From NCBI GenBank assembly GCA_003565195.1, contig PXCX01000276.1, forward strand, positions 1-13,311: DNA of 13,311 nucleotides. The letters are read 5' to 3'. Position numbers and translations under genes: made by a program. The stretch comes from PVC group bacterium. Lineage in GTDB: Bacteria > Verrucomicrobiota > Kiritimatiellia > CAIKKV01 > PXCX01. This document shows, piece by piece, positions 7,126-13,311 of the stretch; within the stretch, counting starts at the first letter, position 1; every line of letters starts with the position of its first letter. A model generated the notes under the pieces. It did no database searches. It was given only the letters and a program-made list of their open reading frames with translations, and had not been told where the DNA came from.

Positions 7126-7215
7126 TTACTTGTTCTTGTGACGATTGGCACGCATCTGCTTGCGATGCTTGTGCTTCGACATCTTCTTGCGTCGTTTTTT
7201 CTTGATTGAACCCAC
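7126..7215 (-). CDS. bS22-like (AURKAIP1/COX24 domain) ribosomal micro-protein
   Basis: A 29-residue, very basic protein starts at GTG 7215 with AGGAGAGG (7225-7232) nine bases upstream and ends at TAA 7126. It begins MGSIKKKRRKKMSKHKHRK and ends RANRHKNK. This matches the small bacterial AURKAIP1/COX24-domain family, whose members share GS.IKKRRK(K/R)M.K.KHRK. The family is related to mitochondrial mS38, and mycobacterial bS22 is a small-subunit ribosomal protein of this type. It probably binds 16S rRNA near the decoding region. The gene starts 20 bases after the hisG stop, so it is read in the same operon. It is short enough that automatic gene callers may miss it. Confidence 0.85.
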   Translation of the reverse strand: MGSIKKKRRKKMSKHKHRKQMRANRHKNK

Positions 7216-7235
7216 GTGGTTTTTCCTCTCCTAAC

Positions 7236-8135
7236 TTACGGAATCACCTTGTTCAGCGGCACTTCGATAATACCTTCAGCGCCATGATTTTTTAATGCCG
7301 GAATTAGATCCCGAACCAAACATTCCTCGATCACAGTCTCGACCGCAACCCAATCGGACGCGCTCAACGGGTTGACCGTTGGCGCATGCAACGAAGGCAG
7401 CAAACCGATAATCGCATCCAGATTCTTGCAGGCAACGTTCAACTTCAACAGGACACGGGTTTCCGCGGCCAGCGCACCCTGCAACAAAATTTTCAACTGC
7501 TCGATTTTTTGACGTTTCCAAGCGTCCTTCCACGCTGCGTGTCCTGCGATCAACTGGGTCGTCGATTCCAGTACCGTATCGATGATGCGCAGATTGTTAG
7601 CGCGCAATGATGAACCGGTTTCCGTCAATTCAACAATCGCATCGACCAGTTCCGGAGCTTTCACCTCGGTCGCACCCCAGGAAAATTCCAAGTGGACCTC
7701 AATCTTGCGTTCCTCGAAATAACGGCGTGTTAATCCGACAGCTTCGGTGGCTACCCGTTTGCCGGCCAAATCAGCGGCGCTCTGGTAGGGCGATGCGGCA
7801 GGCACGGCCAACACCCAGCGTACCGGCTTCAAACCTTGTTTGGCATACAAAAGTTCCGTTACCGCGACCACGTCCGACCCGTTTTCGGTAATCCAGTCAT
7901 ACCCGGTGATGCCCGAGTCCAAATGACCGGACGCCACGTAACGGCTGATTTCCTGGGCACGTAATAGACGAATCTCCAATTCCCGGTCATCAACCGTTGG
8001 AATGTAGGAGCGCGACCCGGCCTTGATGTTGAAACCGGCTTTACGCATCATCGAAAACGTCGCCTCCTGAAGGCTGCCTTTTGGCAGACCGAGTACGAGG
8101 CGCGATCCGCTACCGTTTTCTGAATCTTTGATCAT
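7236..8135 (-). CDS. hisG: ATP phosphoribosyltransferase, long form
   Basis: HisG joins ATP and PRPP in the first step of histidine synthesis. The 299-residue product is the long, HisZ-independent form. LVLGLPKGSLQEAT (13-26) and GITGYDWITENGSDV belong to the periplasmic-binding-protein-like catalytic domains. ELTETGSSLRANNL near residues 166-180 is the PRPP-binding loop. From about residue 215 the ACT-like regulatory domain follows, the usual site of histidine feedback inhibition. Start 8135 is chosen over 8183 because AGGAG lies about 11 bases before it and the conserved fold begins right after; the upstream ATG has no binding site and would add 16 residues. No other his gene is nearby, so histidine synthesis is scattered in this genome. 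It leads an operon with the bS22-like, TPR and glycosyltransferase genes. Confidence 0.95.
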   Translation of the reverse strand: MIKDSENGSGSRLVLGLPKGSLQEATFSMMRKAGFNIKAGSRSYIPTVDDRELEIRLLRAQEISRYVASGHLDSGITGYDWITENGSDVVAVTELLYAKQGLKPVRWVLAVPAASPYQSAADLAGKRVATEAVGLTRRYFEERKIEVHLEFSWGATEVKAPELVDAIVELTETGSSLRANNLRIIDTVLESTTQLIAGHAAWKDAWKRQKIEQLKILLQGALAAETRVLLKLNVACKNLDAIIGLLPSLHAPTVNPLSASDWVAVETVIEECLVRDLIPALKNHGAEGIIEVPLNKVIP

Positions 8136-8173
8136 TCCCGGCAAATCTCCTATTGGCGAAACGAAAACAGCTA

Positions 8174-8202
8174 TTTTTATCATAAAACAGTTTGAATGTC
8201 CA
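8174..8202 (-). promoter_or_regulatory. Possible hisG promoter
   Basis: On the minus strand TGGACA (8197-8202) and TAAAAA (8174-8179) are 17 bases apart, matching the consensus at 5 and 4 of 6 positions. The -10 overlaps a 13-base AT-rich palindrome, TTTTATCATAAAA (8175-8187), which could be an operator or just part of the melted region. The site is divergent from the promoter at 8234-8262. Confidence 0.4.
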
Positions 8203-8233
8203 TGTTTTTCGGATGAGGCTCTGTCGAATAGGT

Positions 8234-8262
8234 TTGAAATATCGTCCGGTGCCTGATATGAT
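8234..8262 (+). promoter_or_regulatory. Promoter of the RACo-type activator gene
   Basis: TTGAAA (8234-8239) and TATGAT (8257-8262) are 17 bases apart, with TG one base upstream of the -10. Both boxes are close to the sigma70 consensus. A start near 8269 would give a leader of about 113 bases holding the structured element that follows. Confidence 0.65.
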
Positions 8263-8279
8263 GCCTGAAAGCAACTGAT

Positions 8280-8376
8280 CCGCCTTCGCCAAGCCTATGG
8301 CGTGACGGGGCGAAGCGAAGGTTACCCTTGGAAAAGTCAGGGACTAAGACGAAGGCGGGAGGCTAGCCAGCTCCGC
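8280..8376 (+). promoter_or_regulatory. Structured mRNA leader, candidate cis-regulatory RNA of unknown class
   Basis: The leader folds into a closed multi-stem unit. P1 is a perfect 9-bp stem, CCGCCTTCG (8280-8288) with CGAAGGCGG (8350-8358). Inside it CCAAG (8289-8293) pairs with CTTGG (8327-8331), enclosing GTGAC/GTTAC (8302-8306 with 8321-8325). A small hairpin AGTC-AGG-GACT lies at 8335-8345. A rival stem near the start codon, GCGGGAG (8355-8361) with CTCCGC (8371-8376), uses the 3' strand of P1, so the two exclude each other; it also contains the only purine-rich, Shine-Dalgarno-like stretch, GGGAGG. Part of P1's 5' strand can also pair with 8309-8315 or 8315-8321. I found no match to cobalamin, SAM, SAH, THF, glycine or cyclic-di-GMP riboswitches. 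A dispersed palindromic repeat inserted here is the main alternative. Confidence 0.5.
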
Positions 8377-8382
8377 TGAATC

Positions 8383-10263
8383 ATGAACGGGCACTATAAA
8401 ATTTTGTTTATGCCGGCGGAGCGCAACGTTTATGCGCTTCCGGGAACCGTGTTAATGGAAGCAGCGGCACGGGCCGGAATCATTCTGCAAGCATCCTGTG
8501 GCGGAGCGGGCACATGCGCGCAATGCGTCATTCGCGTGATTGACGGTGAATGCAAGGCGACGGCAGCCGACGTTGAGGCGCTTGGCAAGGCGAAGGTTGC
8601 GGAGGGACATCGTCTGGCCTGTCGTGCAACTGTGTCCGGCCCGCTCACGGTAGAAGTCCCGCAAACCTCGCTTTTCGATGCAGATACCCAAATTCTGGTT
8701 GCCGGAGACAAACACGCTACGGCAGGGGTGGCCGGGTCGGCTGTTCGTAAAGTGTTCCGGCAATTACGGCCGCCGGAACATGGTGACGGGGTATCTGATG
8801 CCGACCGTTTATTGCAAGGGATGGCGGTCCGGCAGGTACGCTTGGATGTCCTGCGGAACTTGCCGGGCGTTTTGCGCAGGTCGAATTTCGAGGCGACCGT
8901 GGTTCAGATCGGTGAGGACGTGATCGCGGTAGAACCCGGCGATACCCGTGATCGCTGTTATGGTATGGCCTTCGATCTCGGCAGCACGACACTGGTGGGT
9001 ACGCTGGTGGATTTATTGACCGGCAAGGAACTCGCGGTCACGGCACGTATAAATTCCCAGACACGGTTTGGTGACGATGTTCTTTCGCGTATCCAACTTT
9101 GCCGGAGCGAACCGGATGGTCTCATCCGTTTGCAAGAGGCGGTGGTCGCTGATGTAAACGATATGATCCGTGTTTTGCTTGCGGAAGGCGCTGTGGCGTC
9201 GGAACATGTTTACCAGGTGGCGGTGGCGGGCAACACCACGATGCAACAATGTTTTTGCGGAATCGATCCATCGGCTCTGGGCGAGCTGCCGTTTGTTCCG
9301 GCATTCAATCGCGGTTTATCAACGGATGCCGGCACGCTCGGCCTGCAGTTGCCTACCGCAGCCACTGTATTCGTTTTTCCCCAACTCGGCGGGTTTGTCG
9401 GTGGCGATACGGTTGCCGGAATTCTGGCTGCCGGCTTGGGAAAGGAACCGATAACGGCACTACTGGTCGACATCGGGACCAATGGCGAAATTGCGCTGGC
9501 GCACGGCGGTGTTTTAACGGCGACATCGGTAGCCGCCGGCCCGGCCTTCGAGGGCGCTCGTATCGTTCGCGGCATGCGCGCGACGGCAGGCGCCATTGAA
9601 AAGATCACCCTGGCAAAACATGGTGATCTGGAAATCAACATTATCGGGAACCGGCCCGCGACCGGTTTATGCGGTTCGGCAGTGATCGATGCCGCGGCCG
9701 AGTTACGCGACTGCGGTATAATGGACGAGACCGGACGAATCCTTGCGCCGGATGAATTACCGGCTGATCTATCCGTCGGATTGCGTGCCCGGGTTCGGGT
9801 GGCATCAAATGGCGAGCCCGCGGTAGTGCTGGCGCATTCCGGGGAAACCGCAAACGGCGAACCCATCTGTCTGTATCAGAAAGACGTCCGTCAATTGCAA
9901 CTGGCCAACGCGGCCATTCGGGCAGGAATTGAATTACTGTTGCGTCGTGCCGGACTGACAGCCCGCGACCTTTCGGTGATCATGCTGGCGGGCGCCTTCG
10001 GCAATTATATCCGGCGCCATAACGCCGTGCGGATCGGCATGTTACCGCCGTTGTCGCTGGAGCATATCCGGTTTATTGGCAATGCCGCATCGCTCGGCGC
10101 CAAACGTGTACTGTTATCGAGCGCCGCCATGAATACAGTTCGCGAAATACCCCGAAATATGCATCATGTCGATCTATCCCTTGACGCGGATTTCCAGTTG
10201 GCATTCAGCGAAGCCATGCTGTTCCCCGATTCGACACGCATAACGGCCGGCTGTGGGCTATAG
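8383..10263 (+). CDS. RACo-type reductive activator of corrinoid proteins ([2Fe-2S] ferredoxin plus ASKHA domain)
   Basis: The 626-residue product matches the RACo/RamA-like family (DUF4445, ASKHA fold), which uses ATP to reduce inactive cob(II)alamin in corrinoid proteins back to the cob(I) state. Residues 1-95 form a plant-type [2Fe-2S] domain with C39, C45, C48 and C80 in the order CX5CX2CX31C. A linker follows, then the actin-like ATPase: AFDLGSTT near 196-203 (phosphate 1), AGNTTM near 282, LLVDIGTNGE near 360-369 (phosphate 2), GPAFEGARI near 386, and LAGAFGN near 535. The [2Fe-2S] type sets it apart from the [4Fe-4S] RamA of methanogens. The ATG 8383 begins the conserved ferredoxin domain; no binding site lies at normal distance, GGGAGG being 20 bases upstream in a possible hairpin. 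No corrinoid protein or methyltransferase is in the window, so its partner (a MetH-like, demethylase or acetyl-CoA pathway protein) is unknown. Confidence 0.93.
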   Translation: MNGHYKILFMPAERNVYALPGTVLMEAAARAGIILQASCGGAGTCAQCVIRVIDGECKATAADVEALGKAKVAEGHRLACRATVSGPLTVEVPQTSLFDADTQILVAGDKHATAGVAGSAVRKVFRQLRPPEHGDGVSDADRLLQGMAVRQVRLDVLRNLPGVLRRSNFEATVVQIGEDVIAVEPGDTRDRCYGMAFDLGSTTLVGTLVDLLTGKELAVTARINSQTRFGDDVLSRIQLCRSEPDGLIRLQEAVVADVNDMIRVLLAEGAVASEHVYQVAVAGNTTMQQCFCGIDPSALGELPFVPAFNRGLSTDAGTLGLQLPTAATVFVFPQLGGFVGGDTVAGILAAGLGKEPITALLVDIGTNGEIALAHGGVLTATSVAAGPAFEGARIVRGMRATAGAIEKITLAKHGDLEINIIGNRPATGLCGSAVIDAAAELRDCGIMDETGRILAPDELPADLSVGLRARVRVASNGEPAVVLAHSGETANGEPICLYQKDVRQLQLANAAIRAGIELLLRRAGLTARDLSVIMLAGAFGNYIRRHNAVRIGMLPPLSLEHIRFIGNAASLGAKRVLLSSAAMNTVREIPRNMHHVDLSLDADFQLAFSEAMLFPDSTRITAGCGL

Positions 10264-11835
10264 TTCGACCCGAAATGCCGCAAGCGCATCGATCTCGCCC
10301 GATATAGCCTGCATGACCTCAGCCGGAACCCGCTTATTAACCTTCATAATCGCCAGCGACCGGTTGGTGCGGGCATCATGCGGATTCCGTACATCCTCAA
10401 TATTGATTCCACTGGCGGCTAATGCAAGACCGATTTTCCCCAGAATACCGGGGCGATCGTCATACATGAAATAAACGCTGTGACCGTGGGGTTCAAAAAA
10501 CAGATTGTCGAATTCATCAATCCGGGTAACCATCAGACGTCTCTCGGCCACCGTTCCGCGCACGCTGACTTTTTGCAGAGCACGACTACTGTGGGAACTC
10601 AGCAAGTCAATCGTGATTGAACTTTCGTATCCCTTCGCCGGATCGGTCTCGCGGTCGATATATTCGATGCCCATTTCCTGCAGGTAGCGCAAAGCTTCAC
10701 CATAGCTTAATGAGCGATCGAAGTCATCGAACAAAGCCGCCACCACGGGAACCAACAACCAGTTCGCGTAGGGCTGCAATTGACCGTAGAAACTCGTTTC
10801 AATGCGCTGGGGTTTCCCTTGGGACGGTGACAGTTTCAAGCACAGGCGTGACAGCAGGTTTGCGAGTTCGCAAAACGACTCGTCAAGCCCTTCCGGAATA
10901 TCCCGGTTAACGATGTAACTGGTCACCCCTTTTTCGTCCAATTCGATCAATTCTTCCGCCGCCCGTCTTGCGGCCGCAATGTTGGCTTCACGTGTGCTGG
11001 CGCCCAGATGCGGCAACATGAGATCGCATATATCGGCCACGCTCTTGGGGCCGGGAGCATCTTTTTCATAAACATCGTTCAGAAAACGGATTCCCTTTTG
11101 GGCTTTGGCAACCCGTAAATCACTCTCGTTAATAAGGCCCGAACGGGCACAATTAACAATGATTGCACCGTCTTTACAATACTGCAAAAGATCGGACGCA
11201 ACCATATTCTGGGTCTGTTCGTTTTCCGGAACATGAAAGCTGATGACATCGGCCTGGGCAAAAAGTTCCGGCAGGGTTACCAAATCGACACCCAACGCCG
11301 CTGCGCGCTCAGGCGCAATCACCGGATCACAGCCCAGCAACCGCACCTCAAACCCAGCCAGTCGTCGCACGACCATTTGCCCGATATTGCCAAGCCCAAC
11401 CAAACCGACGGTTTTGCCCGCCAGTTCGCGGCCCATGAATTTGCGCTTTTCCCACTTGCCGGCCCGGCACGACGCGTCAGCCGGCATAATCCTGCGCATA
11501 TCCGCCAAGACCATCGCCAGTACCTCTTCCGCCACGGCATTGGCATTGGCGCCCGGTGTGTTCATGACATCGACACCGCGTTTGCGGGCATGTTTGCAGT
11601 CGATCGTATTGTAGCCGGCGCCGGCTCGGATCACAACCTTTAAACCAGGCAAACTGTCGATGATCTCCGCAGTGACCGGCTCACTCCGCACAATCAACGC
11701 GTAGGTATCCGGATAAGTGGCGCAAAGATCGGCCAAATCAGTCGAGCAATCGCTGACTACCTCGTAACGACCGTTGGCGGTCAGCAACTCCTGGGCCACC
11801 CCATCCAGTTTGGTGGCGATGAGAACTTTCTTCAT
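10258..11835 (-). CDS. serA: D-3-phosphoglycerate dehydrogenase
   Basis: SerA oxidises 3-phosphoglycerate with NAD+ in the first step of serine synthesis. The 525-residue length fits the long type with an extra intervening domain and a C-terminal ACT domain. The nucleotide domain has GLVGLGNIGQ near residues 143-152. The catalytic arginine (NCARSG, near 228), glutamate (DVYEKDA, near 256) and histidine (LPHLGAST, near 274) are all present. The intervening domain runs from about 315 to 445. The ACT domain (YDDRPGILGKIG, near 457-468) normally binds serine for feedback control. The ATG is only 4 bases after the stop of the foldase gene and lacks a clear binding site, so translation is probably coupled. 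Its last six bases overlap the end of the convergent activator gene. Confidence 0.95.
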   Translation of the reverse strand: MKKVLIATKLDGVAQELLTANGRYEVVSDCSTDLADLCATYPDTYALIVRSEPVTAEIIDSLPGLKVVIRAGAGYNTIDCKHARKRGVDVMNTPGANANAVAEEVLAMVLADMRRIMPADASCRAGKWEKRKFMGRELAGKTVGLVGLGNIGQMVVRRLAGFEVRLLGCDPVIAPERAAALGVDLVTLPELFAQADVISFHVPENEQTQNMVASDLLQYCKDGAIIVNCARSGLINESDLRVAKAQKGIRFLNDVYEKDAPGPKSVADICDLMLPHLGASTREANIAAARRAAEELIELDEKGVTSYIVNRDIPEGLDESFCELANLLSRLCLKLSPSQGKPQRIETSFYGQLQPYANWLLVPVVAALFDDFDRSLSYGEALRYLQEMGIEYIDRETDPAKGYESSITIDLLSSHSSRALQKVSVRGTVAERRLMVTRIDEFDNLFFEPHGHSVYFMYDDRPGILGKIGLALAASGINIEDVRNPHDARTNRSLAIMKVNKRVPAEVMQAISGEIDALAAFRVEL

Positions 11836-11839
11836 GGCT

Positions 11840-12952
11840 TCAGGGAATTAAGTATTGAATTTCCGCATCGCCGCGCAATTTTTTTAACAGGGATTCCTGG
11901 TGTTTACGGTGCGCTTGTTCCTGCAGTCGACCGGAGATATGATCACGGACTTCCTCCATCGGCGCTTGGCGGGCCGCTTCAGCTTCAATGACCTGGATGA
12001 TATGATATCCGAAATCCGTTTCGACAATGTCCCCGACAACGCCCGGTTCCTGACTGAAAGCGGCATCTTCAAACGGCGGCACCATCTGGCCGCGGCCGAA
12101 AGCTCCCAGATCGCCGCCACGCTGGCGGCTGGGGCAGTCCGAATGGGCTTCCGCAAGTGCAGCGAAATCAGCGTCTTCCTCGGTCAGCTGGGTACGAATA
12201 TTTTCAAGCTCGGCACGTTTCGCTGCACGCGCTTCGTCATCATCCGTCTCGTCGACGCTCAGCAGGATGTGGCGCGCCTGAACCGTTGCCGGCATCTGAA
12301 ATTCATCAATATTCTCGTCGTAGTATGCTTGCAGCGCTTCCTCACTGGGTTCGGCAACCGTAAGATCGTAAGCCGCCAAAAGATTTTCATACATCAACAT
12401 ATCACGGACCGCATGCCGGATCTCTTCCGATGTCTGGCCGGTAAGCTGCTCAATACTCTGGCCTGGGGGAATCTGCTCTTTGAATTCCGCCAGTTTGGCT
12501 TCGATCTCGGCATCAGAGACACTGATCCCGCGTTGCTCGATCTCGCGCTGGATCAGATGCTGGCCAATGGCCATCTCCAGCATGACGGGAATTTGTGCCT
12601 GCCAAAATGAATCAAGCTGTTCCGGCGGTATCTGGTCGCGGTAAGGCGCGAAACGTTGATCGAATATGGCGCGAACTTCCGAGACCATAATCGGGACGCC
12701 ATCAACCTTGGCGGCGACGTCTTGTTCGGCTGGCAATTCCGCCGGCGAGTCCGGCAGTTGCTGGGCGACAGGCGGTTGCGGCACAACATCGTGATCATCC
12801 GGTATCGCAGTCTCCGGCTCGGCAGCCTCGCCCGGCATGACTGGCGGTGGCGGGTCCAGCGGGGGGTCCGTGGGTCCGCATCCAACCGCGAAAATTCCGG
12901 CCAAAGCAATCGCGGCCGATAGGCCGCAGAGTTTTTGCATGATTGTGGTCAT
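11840..12952 (-). CDS. Parvulin-type (PpiC/SurA-like) peptidyl-prolyl isomerase lipoprotein
   Basis: The 370-residue product is an envelope foldase and chaperone. Residues 1-24 form a lipoprotein signal ending AVGC (lipidated C25). A Pro/Asp/Glu-rich linker reaches to about residue 78. A SurA/PrsA-like helical chaperone region follows, beginning VAAKVDGVPIMVSEVRAIF. The parvulin domain lies at about 218-322: VQARHILLSV, then DFAALAEAHSDCPSRQRGGDLG, then FGYHIIQVIEA, the usual parvulin motifs. A basic, charged helix ends the protein. The start at 12952 has AAGGAG 11 bases upstream; ATG 12940 would also keep the signal. The longer open frame to the right crosses a good promoter and is not used. 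It is the first gene of a two-gene operon with serA, an odd pairing that has no obvious functional reason. Confidence 0.92.
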   Translation of the reverse strand: MTTIMQKLCGLSAAIALAGIFAVGCGPTDPPLDPPPPVMPGEAAEPETAIPDDHDVVPQPPVAQQLPDSPAELPAEQDVAAKVDGVPIMVSEVRAIFDQRFAPYRDQIPPEQLDSFWQAQIPVMLEMAIGQHLIQREIEQRGISVSDAEIEAKLAEFKEQIPPGQSIEQLTGQTSEEIRHAVRDMLMYENLLAAYDLTVAEPSEEALQAYYDENIDEFQMPATVQARHILLSVDETDDDEARAAKRAELENIRTQLTEEDADFAALAEAHSDCPSRQRGGDLGAFGRGQMVPPFEDAAFSQEPGVVGDIVETDFGYHIIQVIEAEAARQAPMEEVRDHISGRLQEQAHRKHQESLLKKLRGDAEIQYLIP

Positions 12953-13025
12953 CTGTTTACTATCTCCTTGGTATTGGTTGATATGACGGGTTAAGAAACA
13001 AATATATATGTATGGATAAAGTACG

Positions 13026-13054
13026 AGTATAAGCTGATTGCGCTTATTCGTCAA
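13026..13054 (-). promoter_or_regulatory. Sigma70-like promoter of the foldase-serA operon
   Basis: On the minus strand TTGACG (13049-13054) and TATACT (13026-13031) are 17 bases apart, each matching the consensus at 5 of 6 positions. It is the best promoter in the window. The transcript would carry a leader of roughly 65 bases before ATG 12952. Confidence 0.75.
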
Positions 13055-13311
13055 GCGCCGAGTAAATTGCGCTGAAGTTTTGCCATAAGCATTTTGCCAA
13101 GCCGGCGTGTCTGTTTGCACCGCAGCCGTAATGCATCGCCAGATAGATATTTGTGTCCCTATTCTGACCGACCATTTCGCCCCTGCGGACCGATTAAGTT
13201 GGTCGACGAAGGGTATCCGAGTAAGGGTTTCGAGGAAGTGTGCGTTTAAGCGTACGGTTAAGCGTCCATAGCGTGCGAAGCCACACTTACTCGCCTTCTT
13301 AACCGCCACCC
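13055..13311. other. Intergenic stretch without a recognised gene; contains an imperfect inverted repeat
   Basis: No coding region with a binding site or family match is seen on either strand. CGAGGAAGTGTG at 13231-13242 can pair with CACACTTACTCG at 13282-13293, 11 of 12 positions counting a G-T pair. Between them TTAAGCGT occurs twice (13244-13263 region). It could be the control region of a gene beyond the right edge, but nothing shows its nature. Confidence 0.4.

Noticed and set aside
8280..8382. Leader of the activator gene as a known riboswitch (cobalamin, SAM-I/II/IV, SAH, THF, glycine, cyclic-di-GMP)
   Set aside because: None of the conserved core motifs of these classes as I know them appears; kept as an unassigned structured element.
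12953..13309. In-frame open extension of the foldase gene by 119 codons at its 5' end
   Set aside because: It would put a non-signal sequence before a clear lipoprotein signal peptide, crosses a strong promoter at 13026-13054, and ignores the AAGGAG site before ATG 12952.
1..13311. tRNA, rRNA, CRISPR arrays, insertion sequences, phage genes, attachment sites
   Set aside because: No T-loop-like tRNA sequence, no regularly spaced repeats, and no transposase, integrase or phage-like protein was found on either strand.

Overview
The window holds nine protein-coding genes, one of them cut by the left edge, plus a riboswitch with its own terminator and several promoter and operator candidates. Ribosome binding sites are mostly good (AAGGAGG, AGGAGAGG, AAGGAG), which argues against Bacteroidota. 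A secreted beta-propeller protein under a cobalamin riboswitch, a long-form HisG, a 29-residue bS22/AURKAIP1-like protein, TPR and parvulin lipoproteins, a LarA-type nickel enzyme and a RACo-type corrinoid activator together suggest an anaerobic Gram-negative bacterium, perhaps of the PVC group (Kiritimatiellota, Lentisphaerota or Verrucomicrobiota). The taxonomic call is inference; no rRNA or tRNA is present to settle it.

Left part (1-1462): a minus-strand gene for an exported protein runs off the left edge. Its long leader carries a well-matched cobalamin riboswitch (1078-1236), then a strong intrinsic terminator (977-1023), with a sigma70-like promoter at 1270-1298. Low vitamin B12 should switch the gene on. 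Two dyad sequences (1350-1367 and 1390-1429) lie between this promoter and the divergent promoter of the next gene.

Sugar-acid pair (1463-4312, plus strand): a LarA-superfamily nickel-pincer racemase/epimerase homologue is followed 87 bases later by 6-phosphogluconate dehydrogenase. The pairing suggests a sugar-acid (aldonate) substrate for the LarA homologue.

Minus-strand operon (8135 down to 4309): hisG, a bS22-like micro-protein gene, a TPR lipoprotein and a GT4 glycosyltransferase. The last gene meets gnd tail to tail, sharing a CTAG.

RACo gene (8383-10263, plus strand): a [2Fe-2S]-ASKHA reductive activator of corrinoid proteins. A strong promoter (8234-8262) starts a leader of about 113 bases with a 9-bp closing stem and competing pairings. 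It matches no riboswitch class I recognise and is the best candidate here for something undescribed.

Right part (13054 down to 10258, minus strand): a good promoter drives a parvulin-type foldase lipoprotein and serA, four bases apart. serA overlaps the RACo gene by six bases, tail to tail. The corrinoid theme (B12-controlled exported protein, corrinoid activator) recurs on both sides of the window, but no corrinoid-dependent enzyme is visible in it.
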